Of a DNA stretch of 64,000 nt, positions 52,135 to 64,000 are shown piece after piece. Both the position numbers and the translations under genes were made by a program. Within the stretch, counting starts at the first letter, position 1; every line of letters starts with the position of its first letter. The notes beneath the pieces are model-generated. The model was not told where the DNA came from. It did no database searches and saw only the letters and a list, made by a program, of their open reading frames with translations. The DNA is taken from positions 4,622,173 through 4,686,172 of the forward strand of contig JAQFVV010006271.1 in the NCBI GenBank assembly GCA_028023455.1. Reading direction: 5' to 3'. The DNA comes from Epiperipatus broadwayi. Taxonomy: Eukaryota; Onychophora; Udeonychophora; Euonychophora; Peripatidae.

Positions 52135-52302
52135 TATATTTCTAATGCTTCTATAACTAGTATATAAATTTATAAATTGCTATTTTTGCAAAGTCGCTAT
52201 CTATCTATCCGTTTTATATTTATCATTTTTATTTTTAATTTTTTTTTTTTTAGGACGATTTTTTGTATCCTTGCCTGTTGCGAATTCATAGAAGTTATTT
52301 TT

Positions 52303-52629
52303 TTAAAATTTATCTTCTTTAATGAAGGGTTTTAATATAATGTTATTGACATCAATGTCTATATCTAAATACTTTATTTTGACATCAGCTTCTATAAGTG
52401 TAAATTTTATATTATCTATATTATTACTAAGGTAATTATACGTTTTCTTTATAATTCTTTTATAACCAATTATTAATATATCATCAACATATCTAAAGTA
52501 ATGTATTATATCTTGATTTTCTATTCTATTGTTAAGAATTTTGATTTCTATTTCGTTGATATATATTGACGGCTTTAATTCGCTTTTGCACACCCCTTTA
52601 TTTATTCCTATGTATACTCTAACATTCAC
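52303..52629 (-). pseudogene. PLE-2 reverse-transcriptase fragment
   Basis: Contains the motif B-like INKGVCKSELKPSIYINEIE followed by YFRYVDDILIIGYKR with the catalytic YVDD, and IKYLDIDIDV. Motif A and the fingers are missing upstream. The degenerate motif B (normally G-P-S/P) suggests relaxed constraint. Confidence 0.75.
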
Positions 52630-52640
52630 TATTAAATATA

Positions 52641-54965
52641 AACTATTATGTATTAAAATTAAACCTTCTTCAATAATATTACTTCTAAATCATTAATATG
52701 CATAGATAATTTCTGTATTAAATCTTATTTGCAACACTTTACAATCATATGCATAATGTAAATAATTAGTCAACTATCACAGTAACAAAGATTATTAATA
52801 TTGATTTAGTATATGTCCTGTTCTGCTATTGAATACCATGAATTACCAAGTTTAATTTTATTCAGTTTAATACAGTAGTTTTCATCCATTTAATTTTATT
52901 CACTTTATTAATTTGCACATTTTTTTCCCATTATTAATTTCATTTTACTGATATTGTTCAGTTTATTATTTACTATTTCATAAAAATGACTAAATATTTT
53001 TTGTTGCAGCAGTATATTAAAGAACTGTAGTGTATATTGAGACATAATCGGCTGGATGTATTCACTGCATGGAAGTGTACATACTTTAGGATTTCTAAAA
53101 AGGGAAACCCAGAAGAAATATTTGCTCAATTTAATGATGTACACTTAAATTATAAGTGAATAATATTAAGAAAAATAAGTTATGTTTTTCTCCATCACAC
53201 TTATTAAATGAGAAAATTAATTACAAGCTGAATTTATGAGATATTTTAAAATTGATATAGTAAATAAGTTTAGTACAATACTGTGTCAATAAATATTTGA
53301 ATTACTACAAAGTTGTAGTTGAAGCAGAAAGATAGATTCTGTTAAATGTTATCATGTCATTAAATATACTCATGAAAAATTATCTGCTCCCTGCATCAGT
53401 CATGACAATGAGCAAATAATAAACAACAGAAACCATGATACTAGAACGTATATGTCATATTCATTTGATTTAAATCAAGAATCAGACTTATGCTGCATCT
53501 TTCTAGAACTCTGAGAGACTGCATTTCTATGTTCCATTGTGGCAATTTTTGCTTAGTCATGTATTCAAGTATATGGTCAGTTCACTGAATTTAAATTCAA
53601 AAGAAATATATCATTCTACCATAGATTCTTTGTAATATTATACTTACTCAAATGTAAAAACCCATCATTCACAAATTATTCTTAAGTGTGCACTTTGGTC
53701 AAATCTTTAAAAAAGTGAAAGATCTAAATCATGTATATTTCCAATCACTTCTGAACCATTTGTGTTCAAAATTTTTAATCCAAATCCGAATATTTTTCAT
53801 GAACTGTTTGATTGCTGAAAGAAATGTTTACTGGAGATACATTTATTATTAATTTGTAATATATGTCCACAAATAGATACCATTATCTTTTCTATTATTA
53901 TTTAATTGGTTAGCTCTTTTTATTATTTTGCAAATATATTTGTATAAATAAATATATTTCACAAATGATAAACGTTAGTCACAAATCGTAATTTATGACT
54001 TCTGATTGTATAGGACCAACCAGTGATAGATGATAACATATAGAATATTGTGTATTAAATGAGTATTGTTTTTTTTTTGTAATGAAAATTATATTAAAAA
54101 GGAAAGAATTGGATAGAGTATGCGATGTGAAACAAAATAAATTATGAAAAATGAAACGGATTGGGCTCAATATAGCTTAACTATTTATTTATTTATTTAT
54201 TTATCAAGTGTTAAATGTAAAATAATTTCTAGAATTAATCTGTTTAAAAAACTATCTGACTGTATTTCAAGTTGAAATACATATATTTTAAAGACAATTT
54301 CCTAGGCATTAACATATTTTTCTGAAGAATAAGAATACTGTTAAAAGGGAAAATGCACAAGTAATATTTTAAATAAATTAAATATTACGGTGATATTTAT
54401 TACTTCCTGTTGTTTAATTTATTTATGTACCAGATATTAGGGAGGTTATTTCACAGAAAATGTTTACTATGATCATAAACTGTGCTTTCACATCTTTTCA
54501 AATTCAGATTGATTTCTTGAATGTTCAAGCAAAAAAAGTTTTAGATGCATAAAAAAATAATATAGAAAATAAATTTTCTGCGAATGTGTTCTATTGTATC
54601 AATAGTAAACCAAATTGTTTATGATATTTATAAACGTTACTGAATTACATTATGAGATGCAATACAGCCAATGAATAATGAATTTTTTTTACATGGAATT
54701 TAACAGTATTTGCTTTACATAGGGGTTATCAAAAATGAGTCATGTAAAATATAGTAAATAGATTCCATATATGTACATAAATATATAGAAATGAAAAATT
54801 TAATAATAGTGTTTCTATTCCTTTGTTAGATTTTCATAATTTTTTTAAAATAATTTTCTGTAAATTCTGAGTTGTCTACAAAAGGAAACTGCATGTCAAA
54901 TAATGGGATATTTATATAAATTATCTTATAAAAAAACTGTGTTTAATATATTGTGTTGTAAATAT
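52641..54965. other. Unassigned AT-rich sequence
   Basis: No gene, RNA or structured repeat is supported here; only a short (ATTT)n at about 54182-54204. Confidence 0.5.

Positions 54966-55052
<87 letters not shown>
54966..55052. repeat. (AAT)n microsatellite
   Basis: About 28 AAT units directly preceding the tandem repeat array. Confidence 0.95.
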
Positions 55053-55053
<1 letters not shown>

Positions 55054-56146
55054 GTCAGATGTCACATGACATATATAGCTTGCAATAACCAATATGTAAA
55101 CTTAAGAGCATGCTAACGCTCTAAACAAACTTTTTTTTTATTATGATAAATGCTACTACAAGAGAAGGCATTCAAATCATCTTTATCTTAAATTGTCCCC
55201 ATCCCCAGATGACCTATGGGACTTTTCAGTGAGGAGTTGGGACATTAGATTCAAAAAACCAACTAAACCTAAGCATTTATCTAAAAGATACTTCTCAAGA
55301 AGAAGATCTAAACCTTTAGACATCTGCATGTCTTTAAAGTCAGCTCTCCAACTGAAAAAATTATATGGGCCTGAACTTAATTCAGATACTTTTTATATTA
55401 ATAGGCTTAGCCATTTAATTTAGCCAAAGGCCCAACAGCAAAATAATAATGGTAATAATAATAAGTCAGATGTTACATGACTTATATATAGCTTGCAATT
55501 ACCAATATAAAAACTTAAGAGCATGTTAACGCTGTAAACAAGCTTTTTTTTTTATTATGACAAATGCTACTACAAGAGAAAGCATTCAAATCATCTTTAT
55601 CTTAGATTGTTCCCATCCCCAGACTGGTTTTGACCTATGGATCTCTTCAATGAGGAGTTGGGACATTAGATTTAAAAAAAACAACTCAAGCTAAGCATTT
55701 ATCTAAAAGATAATTCTCAAGAAAAACATCTAAACCTTTAGACATCTGCATGTCTTTAAAGTCAGCTCTCCAACTGAAAAAATTATATGGGCCTGAACTT
55801 AATTCAGATACTCCATATATTAATAGGCTTAGCCATTTAATTTAGCCAAAGCCCCAACAGCAAAATAATAATAGTAATAATAATAAGTCAGATGCCACAT
55901 GACTTATATATAGCTTGCAATTACCAATATGTAAACTTAAGAGCATGCTAATGCTCTAAACAAGCTTGAGTTGGTTTTTTTAATCTAATGTCCCAACTCC
56001 TCACTGAAGAGACCCATAGGTCAAAACCGGTCTGGGGATGGGGTCAATCTAAGATAAAGATGATTTGAATGCCTTCTCTTGTAGTAGCATTTATCATAAT
56101 AAAAAAAAAGCTTGTTTATTGTGTTAGCATGCTCTTAAGTTTAAAT
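55051..56146. repeat. Tandem array of ~410-bp units with AAT linkers and an inverted end
   Basis: Unit 1 (55051-55461) and unit 2 (55462-55883) are near-identical direct copies starting TAAGTCAGATG and ending CAACAGCAAAATAATAAT. Unit 3 starts at 55884 and stops near 55967, where the sequence folds back: 55968-56146 is an inverted copy of the first third of a unit (GGAGTTGGGACATTAGAT and its complement ATCTAATGTCCCAACTCC). An internal hairpin GAGCATGC...GCGTTAGC-like element is present. A 76-codon ORF in unit 1 is not conserved in unit 2, so coding is unlikely. The class (SINE, satellite) is not identified. Confidence 0.8.
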
Positions 56147-56347
56147 AATTCAATTCAATTCAATTCAATTCAATATCCATTTATTATGTGCATTTCAACA
56201 TTTACACTTTAACAGAAATACACAATAAAAAAAAATAATAATAATAATAATAACAATGATAATAATTAAAATTTAAAAAAAAAAAAAAACAATAATAATC
56301 AAATACAAGCTAAATACATAAAATTATATATACATATATGTTCATAA

Positions 56348-59086
56348 TTATACATTTAGTTGTTTTTTAACATTCATCACAAATTGATCGCAAAAAATAT
56401 CAATATTATTAAAAGTTAGATTATATACCATTTGCAATCTATTAATAACTGATTTACCAAAGAAAGTATTTTTACATATACTAATCTTGAAAGTTTGCAT
56501 TTCTCTTAATAAACGACAAGGTACTTTCAATTCTATTTTTGATATACAGTTACTGACATCAATTTTCCCATCAATCAACTTTTTCAGTAATATCATATCC
56601 TTCAACATTCTCCTTTCTTTCAATACTGTTTTGACAGTTTGACATTCACCCATTATTAATTTATTAAATCTTTTTTCAATATTATATATTTTAGACTGAA
56701 TATTAATCAGATTGAAGTTCCATATACAAGAATTATATTCTAAAACTGTAACAACAAGGGAAAAAAATAACCTATATTTTATGGAAATAGATAAATCTCT
56801 CGTATATCTCAAAATACAGCCCATCTTTCTGTATGCTTTATTAATAATACATTTAATATGTGCATTAAAAGTAAAATTGCTACAAAATATAATTCCTAAA
56901 TCAGATATAGTCTCTTTATATTTAATAACACCATTCTCAATTTTATATTGATAAACAGATTTTTCAGTTTTATTAGTATAGGAAACAATGCATGTTTTAT
57001 TAATGTTAATCTCCATGTTGTTATACCTACACCATATAATAAAACTATCTATATCCTTTTGAACCTCAATATGATCACTATAAGTAATAATTCTTTTAAA
57101 TAACTTACAATCATCAGCATAAGTAAGTATCATACTATTTTTTATGCTATGATCAAGATCACACATATAAACATTAAAAAGCAATGGTGCTAATATTCCT
57201 CCCTGAGGAACACCTATCATATTATCAAAAAAAAGAGAATTAGTTTTATCCATATGTACATAAGATTTACGACCCCTCAAATAATTGGAAAACCACTCAA
57301 CTAAATGAGGACTAACACCCAACATTTTAAGTTTATACAAAAGTCTAATATATGAAACTTTGTCAAATGCCTGAGTCATATCAAAATATACAACATCTAA
57401 TTGCTTCTAATCAGATAAGGCATGAGCAATATGATCAGATATCACCATTAAATTAGTTTCAGCAGATCTACCAGGTAAAAAACCATGCTGATAACTAGGT
57501 AATACCTTAATCATATCTACAATAATATTACTATAAATACACCTTTCATAAATTCTAGCAAAAGGTGACAGAATTGAAATAGGTCTATAATTACCAGAAT
57601 CAGATCTATCCCCTTTTTTAAAAATTGGTACAATCTTAGCTATCTTAAATATATCAGGAATAATAGTTTTCTCAATTGATAAATTAATGATATAATGCAA
57701 TGGTGCTACCAAACATTCAGCACAGCCCTTGATAATAAAATTAGGAATATTATCATATCCCATAGAAGATTTTGATTTAAGTTTAGAAATTGCAGTAAAC
57801 ACTTCAGGAATTGCAATTTTATTAACATCTATATTCCAAAAACTCTCTTTATTAAATTTAATATCAACCATATTGTCATTACTTGAAGTATCTAAGTACA
57901 TATTAGTAAAATGATTGATTAGATCATCCATAGAAGGCCTAATTACATTATATCTACAACTTTTACTTCCAACAATATTAAGATCTTTTATATAATTCCA
58001 AAACATTTGTGGATTATTCCTAAAATTTTCTTCAACTCTATTTAAATTATTATTATAATCTCTTTTCATAAGAATTTTAGTATAAGCACGAAAACCACTA
58101 AATTTCTTATACAATTCTTTATCATTAGTTAGTTTATATAACCTATGATATTTGTGCTTTCTATTTAAGCCCTTACACAATTCCCTAGAAAACCATTTAG
58201 GATATTTGTTATTAGTATTTAAATAATGCCTAACAGGAATATATTGATCTAGACAATTTTGAACTATACCAACAAAATTATTTGCCGCTATATTTGGATC
58301 ATTTTCCATCAAAATTACATTCCAATCAATGTCCTCAAAAGCTTTATAAAGGCCATAATAGTCACCATGTTTGTAATCTCTCGTACTATTTACCATAGGC
58401 TTTATATGTTCATGAGAACCATCTATTACAAATTCCAAAGGTGGATGATAAGGATCAGGGGGCAAAAGAGCTTGATCAGCCTCTTTGCACTTCAAATCAT
58501 TCTTAGTACTAAACAATAAATCCAACATACCACCCCTAAAATTAATAATACTATTAAGTTGAATTAAACTAACCAACTCAACAAAAATTTTTAATCTATA
58601 AAGTTTACTATTATCAACATTCTTATTACTATGTCTTGAGTAATCAGCTTCATTAAAATCCCCAACTATAATAATATCATATTTATATTTCACCAATATA
58701 TCCTCAACCTTAACTAAATATGCATCTAAATCATTCATTGGCAAAGTAGGTCGAAGATATATAGTACCTAACAATATTTTATTTTTATTTTTTAAACTAA
58801 CTTCAATCCAACAAGATTCAATATTATTATCATTAATAATTATCTGTTTATGCTTTATGTCTTTTTTAATAGAAATCAAAGTACCACCTCCTCTTGTTTC
58901 ATAATTATAATTTCTATCACATCTATACACACAATACCTATCATCAAATATACTAATATTATCAATTTCTTCTTTTAACCAAGTCTCTGTTAAAAAGATA
59001 ATATCATATTCATTTAATAACAATTCAAATTTAAAATCAGTTGTCTTAGTTCTAAGATCACGAACATTTTGATAATAACAATTCAT
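56348..59086 (-). pseudogene. LINE-3 ORF2: endonuclease and reverse transcriptase, one stop codon
   Basis: The start MNCYYQNVRDLRTKTTDF is the usual endonuclease N-terminus; IIFLTETWLKEEI (catalytic Glu) and DIIIVGDFNEADYS follow. The terminal SDH-type site is degenerate (PDPYHPPLEFVI). RT landmarks: KSKSSMGYDNIPNFIIK, VPIFKKGDRSDSGNYRPISI, GFLPGRSAETNL, VVYFDMTQAFDKVSY (motif A), GVPQGGILAPLLFNVYM (motif B), ILTYADDCKLF (catalytic pair) and a thumb with the DLGIIF region. The only interruption is TAG at 57407-57409, a few codons before motif A; the frame continues to 56348. Total about 913 codons, a normal length for this class (CR1/Jockey-like). Confidence 0.9.
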
Positions 59087-59092
59087 GAATTG

Positions 59093-60032
59093 CTATTTAT
59101 TACACAGATTATTTTGCAAATTTATATCTTGCACTATAGTGCTAATTTCATCAACATTATCAGTCAATATAATATCTTCTGTCTTTTCTTCAATAATCTT
59201 ATTAATATTTAATATAGCATTATCCTGTGTACTATCAACATTAAAATTTCTTAAATATTTTAAATATCCATAGAAGGGCAATATGACTGCTGACAAAGGC
59301 CAAACGTTACCAACCAAAACTTTATCAGATTCAGATTCCTCTATAGATAAATAAAATGAAGAATATTTTTTAGATTTTGTATTCAGTTTATAACACACAC
59401 TATTTATATCTAAAACATTTTTCAAATGAGCAGTCACATCTTCAACAGAAGAGTGTCATTATCCATTCTAGTTAGAAAAAAAAATTTAAATTTCTTTCTT
59501 GTCTTAACAGCTTTTAAAACATGATTAACCTGATTTCCTATAATAGGTGAAGAACTTGAATTTTTAATATTTTTATTCTTATTTTTACGATAAAATACGT
59601 TTTAAACCATCCTTTTCTTTATCTCACAACTTTCAAATAAAAGGCATATGAGTTTTAGAGGTGTATCTTGATTAGAAATCCCAGACGATTTATCTGATGT
59701 TACTTTGTTTTCATATCTGACTGACCAACCTTCACTTTAATTGCTTTATTCTGCTGTTCATTAAATTTAGAACTTGATCTATCAGTGACACTAAAAACTG
59801 CCTCCTTTTTTAATTGATCAACTCCTTCACTTCTATTTATAGTAGAAAGTGGAGGGAAATTTAAATCAGAAACAATAGTTGCTTTTCTTTGTGCTTTAAA
59901 ATAAGTGACTTTCTTTTTTATTAAAAACAACAGAATTTCTGTCTGTGCTTCTAAATCATTATTTTTATTTATATCCAAATTATTAGATGCATTTAATAAC
60001 ATATTTTTTATCGTAATATTTTCTTCTTTCAA
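59093..60032 (-). pseudogene. LINE-3 ORF1, broken
   Basis: The last 114 codons (59093-59437) include YKLNTKSKKYSSFYLSIEES then DKVLVGNVWPLSAVILPFYG, which matches the C-terminal segment of ORF1 proteins of CR1/Jockey-like LINEs, where an (S)FK.S.....DKV....WP...V..F pattern recurs. The upstream block 59700-60032 (110 codons, Lys/Asn-rich, with a helix near its start) is in another frame, and the 59440-59700 interval holds stops. ORF1 ends a few bases before ORF2 begins, normal spacing for such elements. Confidence 0.6.
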
Positions 60033-60197
60033 TAATTTATTTCACTTGATAAATCTACAATATTTAAAATTCTTTCAATAAAAACGAGATTTGTCACAAG
60101 AAAACAATTATTATCCATTTTGATAATTTTTTCTCCTTTATCAAAATCACGATTAGATATATTATTTCTTTATTTAGAATGTCATTACCTTCTTTCC

Positions 60198-60291
<94 letters not shown>

Positions 60292-60395
60292 AAGAAGAAG
60301 AAGAAGAAGAAGAAGAAGAAGAAGAAAAAGAAGAAGAAGAAAAAGAAGAAGAAGAAAAAGAAGAAGAAGAAGAAGGAGAAGAAGAAGAAGAAGAA
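60198..60395. repeat. Compound (AAT)n(AAG)n microsatellite
   Basis: About 21 AAT units switch abruptly to about 44 mostly AAG units with a few AAA interruptions. ORFs on both strands (poly-Ile/Arg, poly-Phe/Leu) are artefacts. Confidence 0.95.
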
Positions 60396-60599
60396 ATATA
60401 CCATTTTGTTACAGCTCGATGAGAATATCATGATACACCAATAAAAGTAGATGGAAAACCTGTCCCATGTCATAGCAATTCTGACTGCCATACGTATTAC
60501 GTATGCATTAACAAATTATGCTATGCCCAAATCATGTGTCATGTAAACACTGTAATTTTAATAAAGATTTCTACAACTAAATATATTTATTTCAACATA

Positions 60600-60639
<40 letters not shown>

Positions 60640-60696
60640 TTTTTTATTTAAAAATAATAAGAAAAATAGTGCCTAAAGGTAATCTGGGATAATGAT
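60396..60696. other. Unassigned; (TA)n and poly-T at 60597-60646
   Basis: Nothing else supported. Confidence 0.5.
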
Positions 60697-60698
60697 GT

Positions 60699-60981
60699 AA
60701 TTAAGTTCCAACCAGTAACCACCTAAACATTCACAGTAAAGTCTACTAATCAATATTTTTGACTGGTGTCAAGGCAACCTTCACACCTTTTTCATTGTAT
60801 CAATATTTCATACTCTGTAGTCAAGTTGCAAGCTTTAAGTGTTCATATATATTCAATGGACCATTAGTAAGAATGGATTTCCATTCTGTTTATTAAAAGG
60901 TGTGAAGGTTGCCTTGACAGCAGTGCAAAATATTGATTACTAGATTTTACTATGATTGTTTAGGTAGTTACTGGTTGGAAC

Positions 60982-60990
<9 letters not shown>
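60699..60990. mobile_element. MITE-like hairpin element, ~290 bp
   Basis: Terminal inverted repeats of about 93 bases. The left begins TAATTAAGTTCCAACCAGTA and ends AAGGCAACCTTCACACCTTT; the right begins AAAAGGTGTGAAGGTTGCCT and ends TACTGGTTGGAACTTAATTA. The unique centre is about 100 bases. The outer TA could be a Tc1/mariner-type TA target site; a long (TA)n run follows on the right, so that is ambiguous. No coding capacity. Confidence 0.8.

Positions 60991-61074
<84 letters not shown>
60986..61074. repeat. (TA)n microsatellite, about 88 bp
   Basis: Pure TA run abutting the right end of the MITE-like element. Confidence 0.95.
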
Positions 61075-61075
<1 letters not shown>

Positions 61076-61091
61076 CTGCTTTAACCTAACC

Positions 61092-61170
61092 TAAAGATGC
61101 AGGTAAAGGGGATTCGAACCTCACTTACATCTCCAGATTGTTACTAAGCGACTTGCTCCCCAAACTTCAC
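61092..61170 (-). repeat. tRNA-like SINE remnant
   Basis: On the minus strand a consensus-quality B box (GAGGTTCGAATCCCC) follows an A-box-like AAGTCGCTTAGTAAC by a normal distance. Pairing stems are weak, so this is a tRNA-derived SINE or pseudogene rather than a functional tRNA. Confidence 0.5.
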
Positions 61171-64000
61171 TGGAATTTATTCCTAATGTATACCTGGTGG
61201 TCAAGAGAAGACAAGACTCTAAGGAGGAATTTGAACATGTATATAATGATTAGGTTTATAGAAGAAAACAATGCTGGAAAGTTTTAATATTAGTGTATGA
61301 AAGACAAAAGAAAAACTATATTATTTTACATTTGCAGAGTACAACAAATTGATTAATTAAGCTGCAGGCTACTTCTCTGCAACTATATCCAGATATGAAA
61401 GAAAGACCCTTTAAAATGACTTCACATTATAAGTTGGAAACATTTCTAGCCAATGGACAGGTTACATAATTGAAAGAGGAAGACAGACATAATTAACACT
61501 ATGGGGAGAGTACATGATTCGAATAGCCATCCAAACTTAATAACATATTCTTAGGAAAGCATTGAAAATACAGTCCTCTACTACTAACAAAAATTCAATA
61601 GTGTCTTCCCCATGGATATTTTTACTAGTGATTTAGATACTTCAATAATATTCTGCAGAGAAAGTCTTTGAAATAAATATAAATATAAAATATTGCAGAC
61701 TAAGATGACAGAATATTGTGGGAAATGATGAGTCCTGAGGCACAAATGGCTATCAAAAAGCTAACATGAGACTGGATAGCTCTCCACCTCTAAACTGTGT
61801 TACTGAAAATGGAATTTGTTTGCTAACCATGCGATCCAAATTCAGGCATGGAGCTTTGTTGCTTATGTCCAGTTATATATATATTGTAACGATATATAAA
61901 TATGTCGTTACATTAATTTAAAATAAAAACTTAAAAGTTCGCAAATAAAAGTAAAAAACTAAACACTAAAATTAAAATGTTTGTTAAACGTATATACATT
62001 TGCACAGAGGCCAAACTTTAAAAATATATTTTTTTAAAAAAAAAAAAGTATTTGAACATACGTTTTTATAAAAAAAGTACAAGATTTAAAAATAAAAACA
62101 GGTATTAATTAATGTAATCTGTAAATGGAAATGATTGTTTATAAATTGTTTGAAAAGCAGGCTAGCCTTGGGCTCTTGTATAATTAAAATGATCTGATGA
62201 AAGATAGATAAAAAAATAAAGACAAATTAGCTTGACCAATGGAAGCACCAAGCCTTGGCTTGGACCCTAACGAAAGTGATGGATTAGTGATGTTTTGTTG
62301 ATTGAATCTGTGTGGATAATATAAAAAGAGAAATACAGTTTTTTTGGACAGTGCCAGCATTTTGTGTTTGAGAGATATGGTAGGACACACATACCACACT
62401 CTCTATTTAAAAAAAAAAATTAAAAGACTGTGATACCTTGAACCAGCTATTGCCATCTGCAGAACATTATCTTCCAATGGAGGCATCTCGGATATTAAAA
62501 GCAGAAAGCTGGATTCTTCTACAGTGAGCTATGAACTTTACAAATTAACAACAACAAAAAAAAGTAATTAAGAACTTTCATCATTGTTTTTTTAAAGATT
62601 CAGCTAATTTAAATTTTAAAATGAACTCTTATTTGATTTTCAAATTAATAATTGATTGTTTAAATTTATATAGTTAAGTTTTGCTAAAATCATTTCCATT
62701 TTTATTATTTTTATTTGTAATAATATTTATTGTAGAAATTATTAAATGCATTACATTTAAGTTGGGTATAGATGTTGCATAGATTCGTTAGCAGTTGATT
62801 ATGTTGTGGTTTTCACAGTCGATTAGAACATATAAGTCAACAATGTCACTGCGGTGTCTTATGATGAACACCAAAGGGTCTTCTGTATTCCCTCAGCAAT
62901 TGACGTTATCGATTGACTTTGTATTTTGATCGGTTGTGTTTAAATTGGAATGTTTTTGACCATGGAATCTGTGCAGCCGAGCTATACTTGACATTATAAA
63001 ACAAATTGTATAAAAATAATCTGTGTGAACGTATTTAAATGTTAAATTTAAGTCGGGTGTGAATGGCTATATAGTTTTGTAAAGTTATATTAAGGGAGGG
63101 TAATCTTAGGTTATTCATTTCGTAGTTGAATTGGTTCAATGGATTGGATATATTTGTGTAATTGTAGATGTAGTATAAGATCTGCTATGGGCAGGATTAT
63201 ATATATACGCCACACACCTTCTGTTTGCCTATTAATGGGTTTGTAAGACGGAAAAGGACCGCAGTCCATTCCTATGGAGTTTTATGTTTATTGTTTTACT
63301 CGCCAACAGATGTAACAATCCTGTTGGTGGAGAGACAATGTCTTCTCTAATTCTACTTACTGATCAGATGTACATTCCTGACAGTATAGTATTTTGTGTT
63401 GTCGTATTTTCATGCTACATTGAATACATAAATGTATCAGATGGATTGGCGCTGGTTTGATTGCGAAATTTGTTGCCGAACGTTAAATCAGGGAAGAATA
63501 TTTACTTTTCAAATGCAGATCTATGTAGTCTATTCATACTCGACTATTTAAATAAATATTAAACTCATGGTTGTAATTTACTTAAATGTAAAACTAAAAA
63601 TTAATAGAAAAATCTAAAATGTTGAATTTATTCCTCAAAATTTAAATGTTATTTTATATGTGCGTAAATAAATATTTTTATGTGTTAATTTCTGGCAGTG
63701 GCTTTTATTCTTTTTACATTTAAGATATAAAATTTATATTTTATTATCTCTGCTACTCCTCTGAGCTAGTGACTTGGGCTAACAAAATAAATATTTAAAT
63801 AAAGTGGAATCTCAATAGCACATATCTGCCTACTCTATAAATTTTTCTAGGTTTAAATGCCTAGATGGCACCCTGTTAATTGCAGATACGTAGATTGCTG
63901 TCTTTCTTGCAATGATATAGATTGCAGAGGCTTCTACTATGTGGTGATGCTGAACTGAGATCAGACCCATATAGCTATCTGGTTTGCTATGCTGAGTTTG
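61171..64000. other. Unassigned sequence
   Basis: Slightly more mixed composition than upstream. No gene supported. A short palindrome TGTAACGATATA...ATGTCGTTACA at about 61884-61911 has the same termini as the family-B LTRs. The 62750-63560 segment is locally GC-richer without a convincing reading frame. Confidence 0.4.

Larger units (their letters stand above)
51640..52640 (-). mobile_element. PLE-2: second, more decayed Penelope-like element
   Basis: Contains the end of an RT and a GIY-YIG domain in the same order as PLE-1, in different frames with stops. Its protein sequence is clearly different from PLE-1, so it is a separate family. The N-terminal half of the RT is missing. Confidence 0.75.
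56146..60180 (-). mobile_element. LINE-3: APE-type non-LTR retrotransposon, ORF2 nearly intact
   Basis: The minus-strand 3' end carries AATAAATGGATATTGAAT and then (TTGAA)n at 56146-56175, a typical LINE polyadenylation signal plus simple-repeat tail. It is inserted at the edge of the foldback repeat. ORF1 is broken; ORF2 has a single stop. The 5' side reaches a compound (AAT)n(AAG)n repeat at 60198-60395. Confidence 0.85.

Noticed and set aside
55193-55423. 76-codon ORF in the tandem unit
   Set aside because: The equivalent frame in the second unit is broken, so no selection for coding is apparent.
62750-63560. Possible pol gene remnant on the minus strand
   Set aside because: Locally richer composition, but all frames are stop-broken and no RT, integrase or protease motif could be found.

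Overview
This is a strongly AT-rich, gene-poor stretch of an animal nuclear genome, built almost entirely from transposable elements and simple repeats. Long (TA)n and (AAT)n microsatellites, APE-type LINEs, Penelope-like elements (PLEs) with GIY-YIG endonucleases, Gypsy-type LTR elements with GPY/F integrase tails, TIR/foldback elements and tRNA-derived SINE fragments all indicate a metazoan. A lophotrochozoan such as a mollusc is my guess, but nothing in the sequence proves it. I see no host protein-coding gene with convincing exons, no intact tRNA or rRNA gene, and nothing prokaryotic.

Layout. 1-720: eroded integrase tail of an LTR element. 2625-9733: a minus-strand Gypsy-type element with unusually long LTRs of about 2 kb, recognisable PBS and PPT, a coiled-coil gag-like ORF and an integrase GPY/F tail, but no protease/RT/RNase H. 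12.6-14.9 kb: paired TA-loop hairpins, an inverted-repeat element enclosing a GIY-YIG (PLE) remnant, and two more inverted-repeat structures. 16917-19027: a 2.1-kb LTR-like repeat (family B). 20-28 kb: decayed LINE tails, a repeat family present in both orientations, a 15-bp minisatellite and SINE fragments. 28743-30078: a TIR element carrying a TTAGGG-like minisatellite. 30-36.8 kb: mostly featureless AT-rich DNA with a roughly 120-bp (TA)n run.

36.8-60.4 kb is a dense retroelement cluster: LINE-1 (minus, broken), LINE-2 (plus, with CCHC and AT-hook ORF1), PLE-1 (minus, nearly intact RT plus GIY-YIG), a deleted family-B LTR element (minus), PLE-2 (minus, broken), a tandem/foldback roughly 410-bp repeat with AAT linkers, and LINE-3 (minus, ORF2 open except for one stop). 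LINE-2 ORF2 is split by a 904-bp near-perfect palindrome with a 12-bp target-site duplication. Both arms of that palindrome carry a hammerhead-ribozyme-like core. Removing insert plus one target copy brings the endonuclease and RT halves into the same frame. 60.7-64 kb: a MITE-like hairpin, a tRNA-like SINE remnant and unassigned sequence.

There is no pathway here; the relationships are those of nested parasites. Three patterns recur: (AAT)n runs at retroelement boundaries, (TA)n runs at the apex of hairpins with unique arms, and inverted duplication of element fragments.
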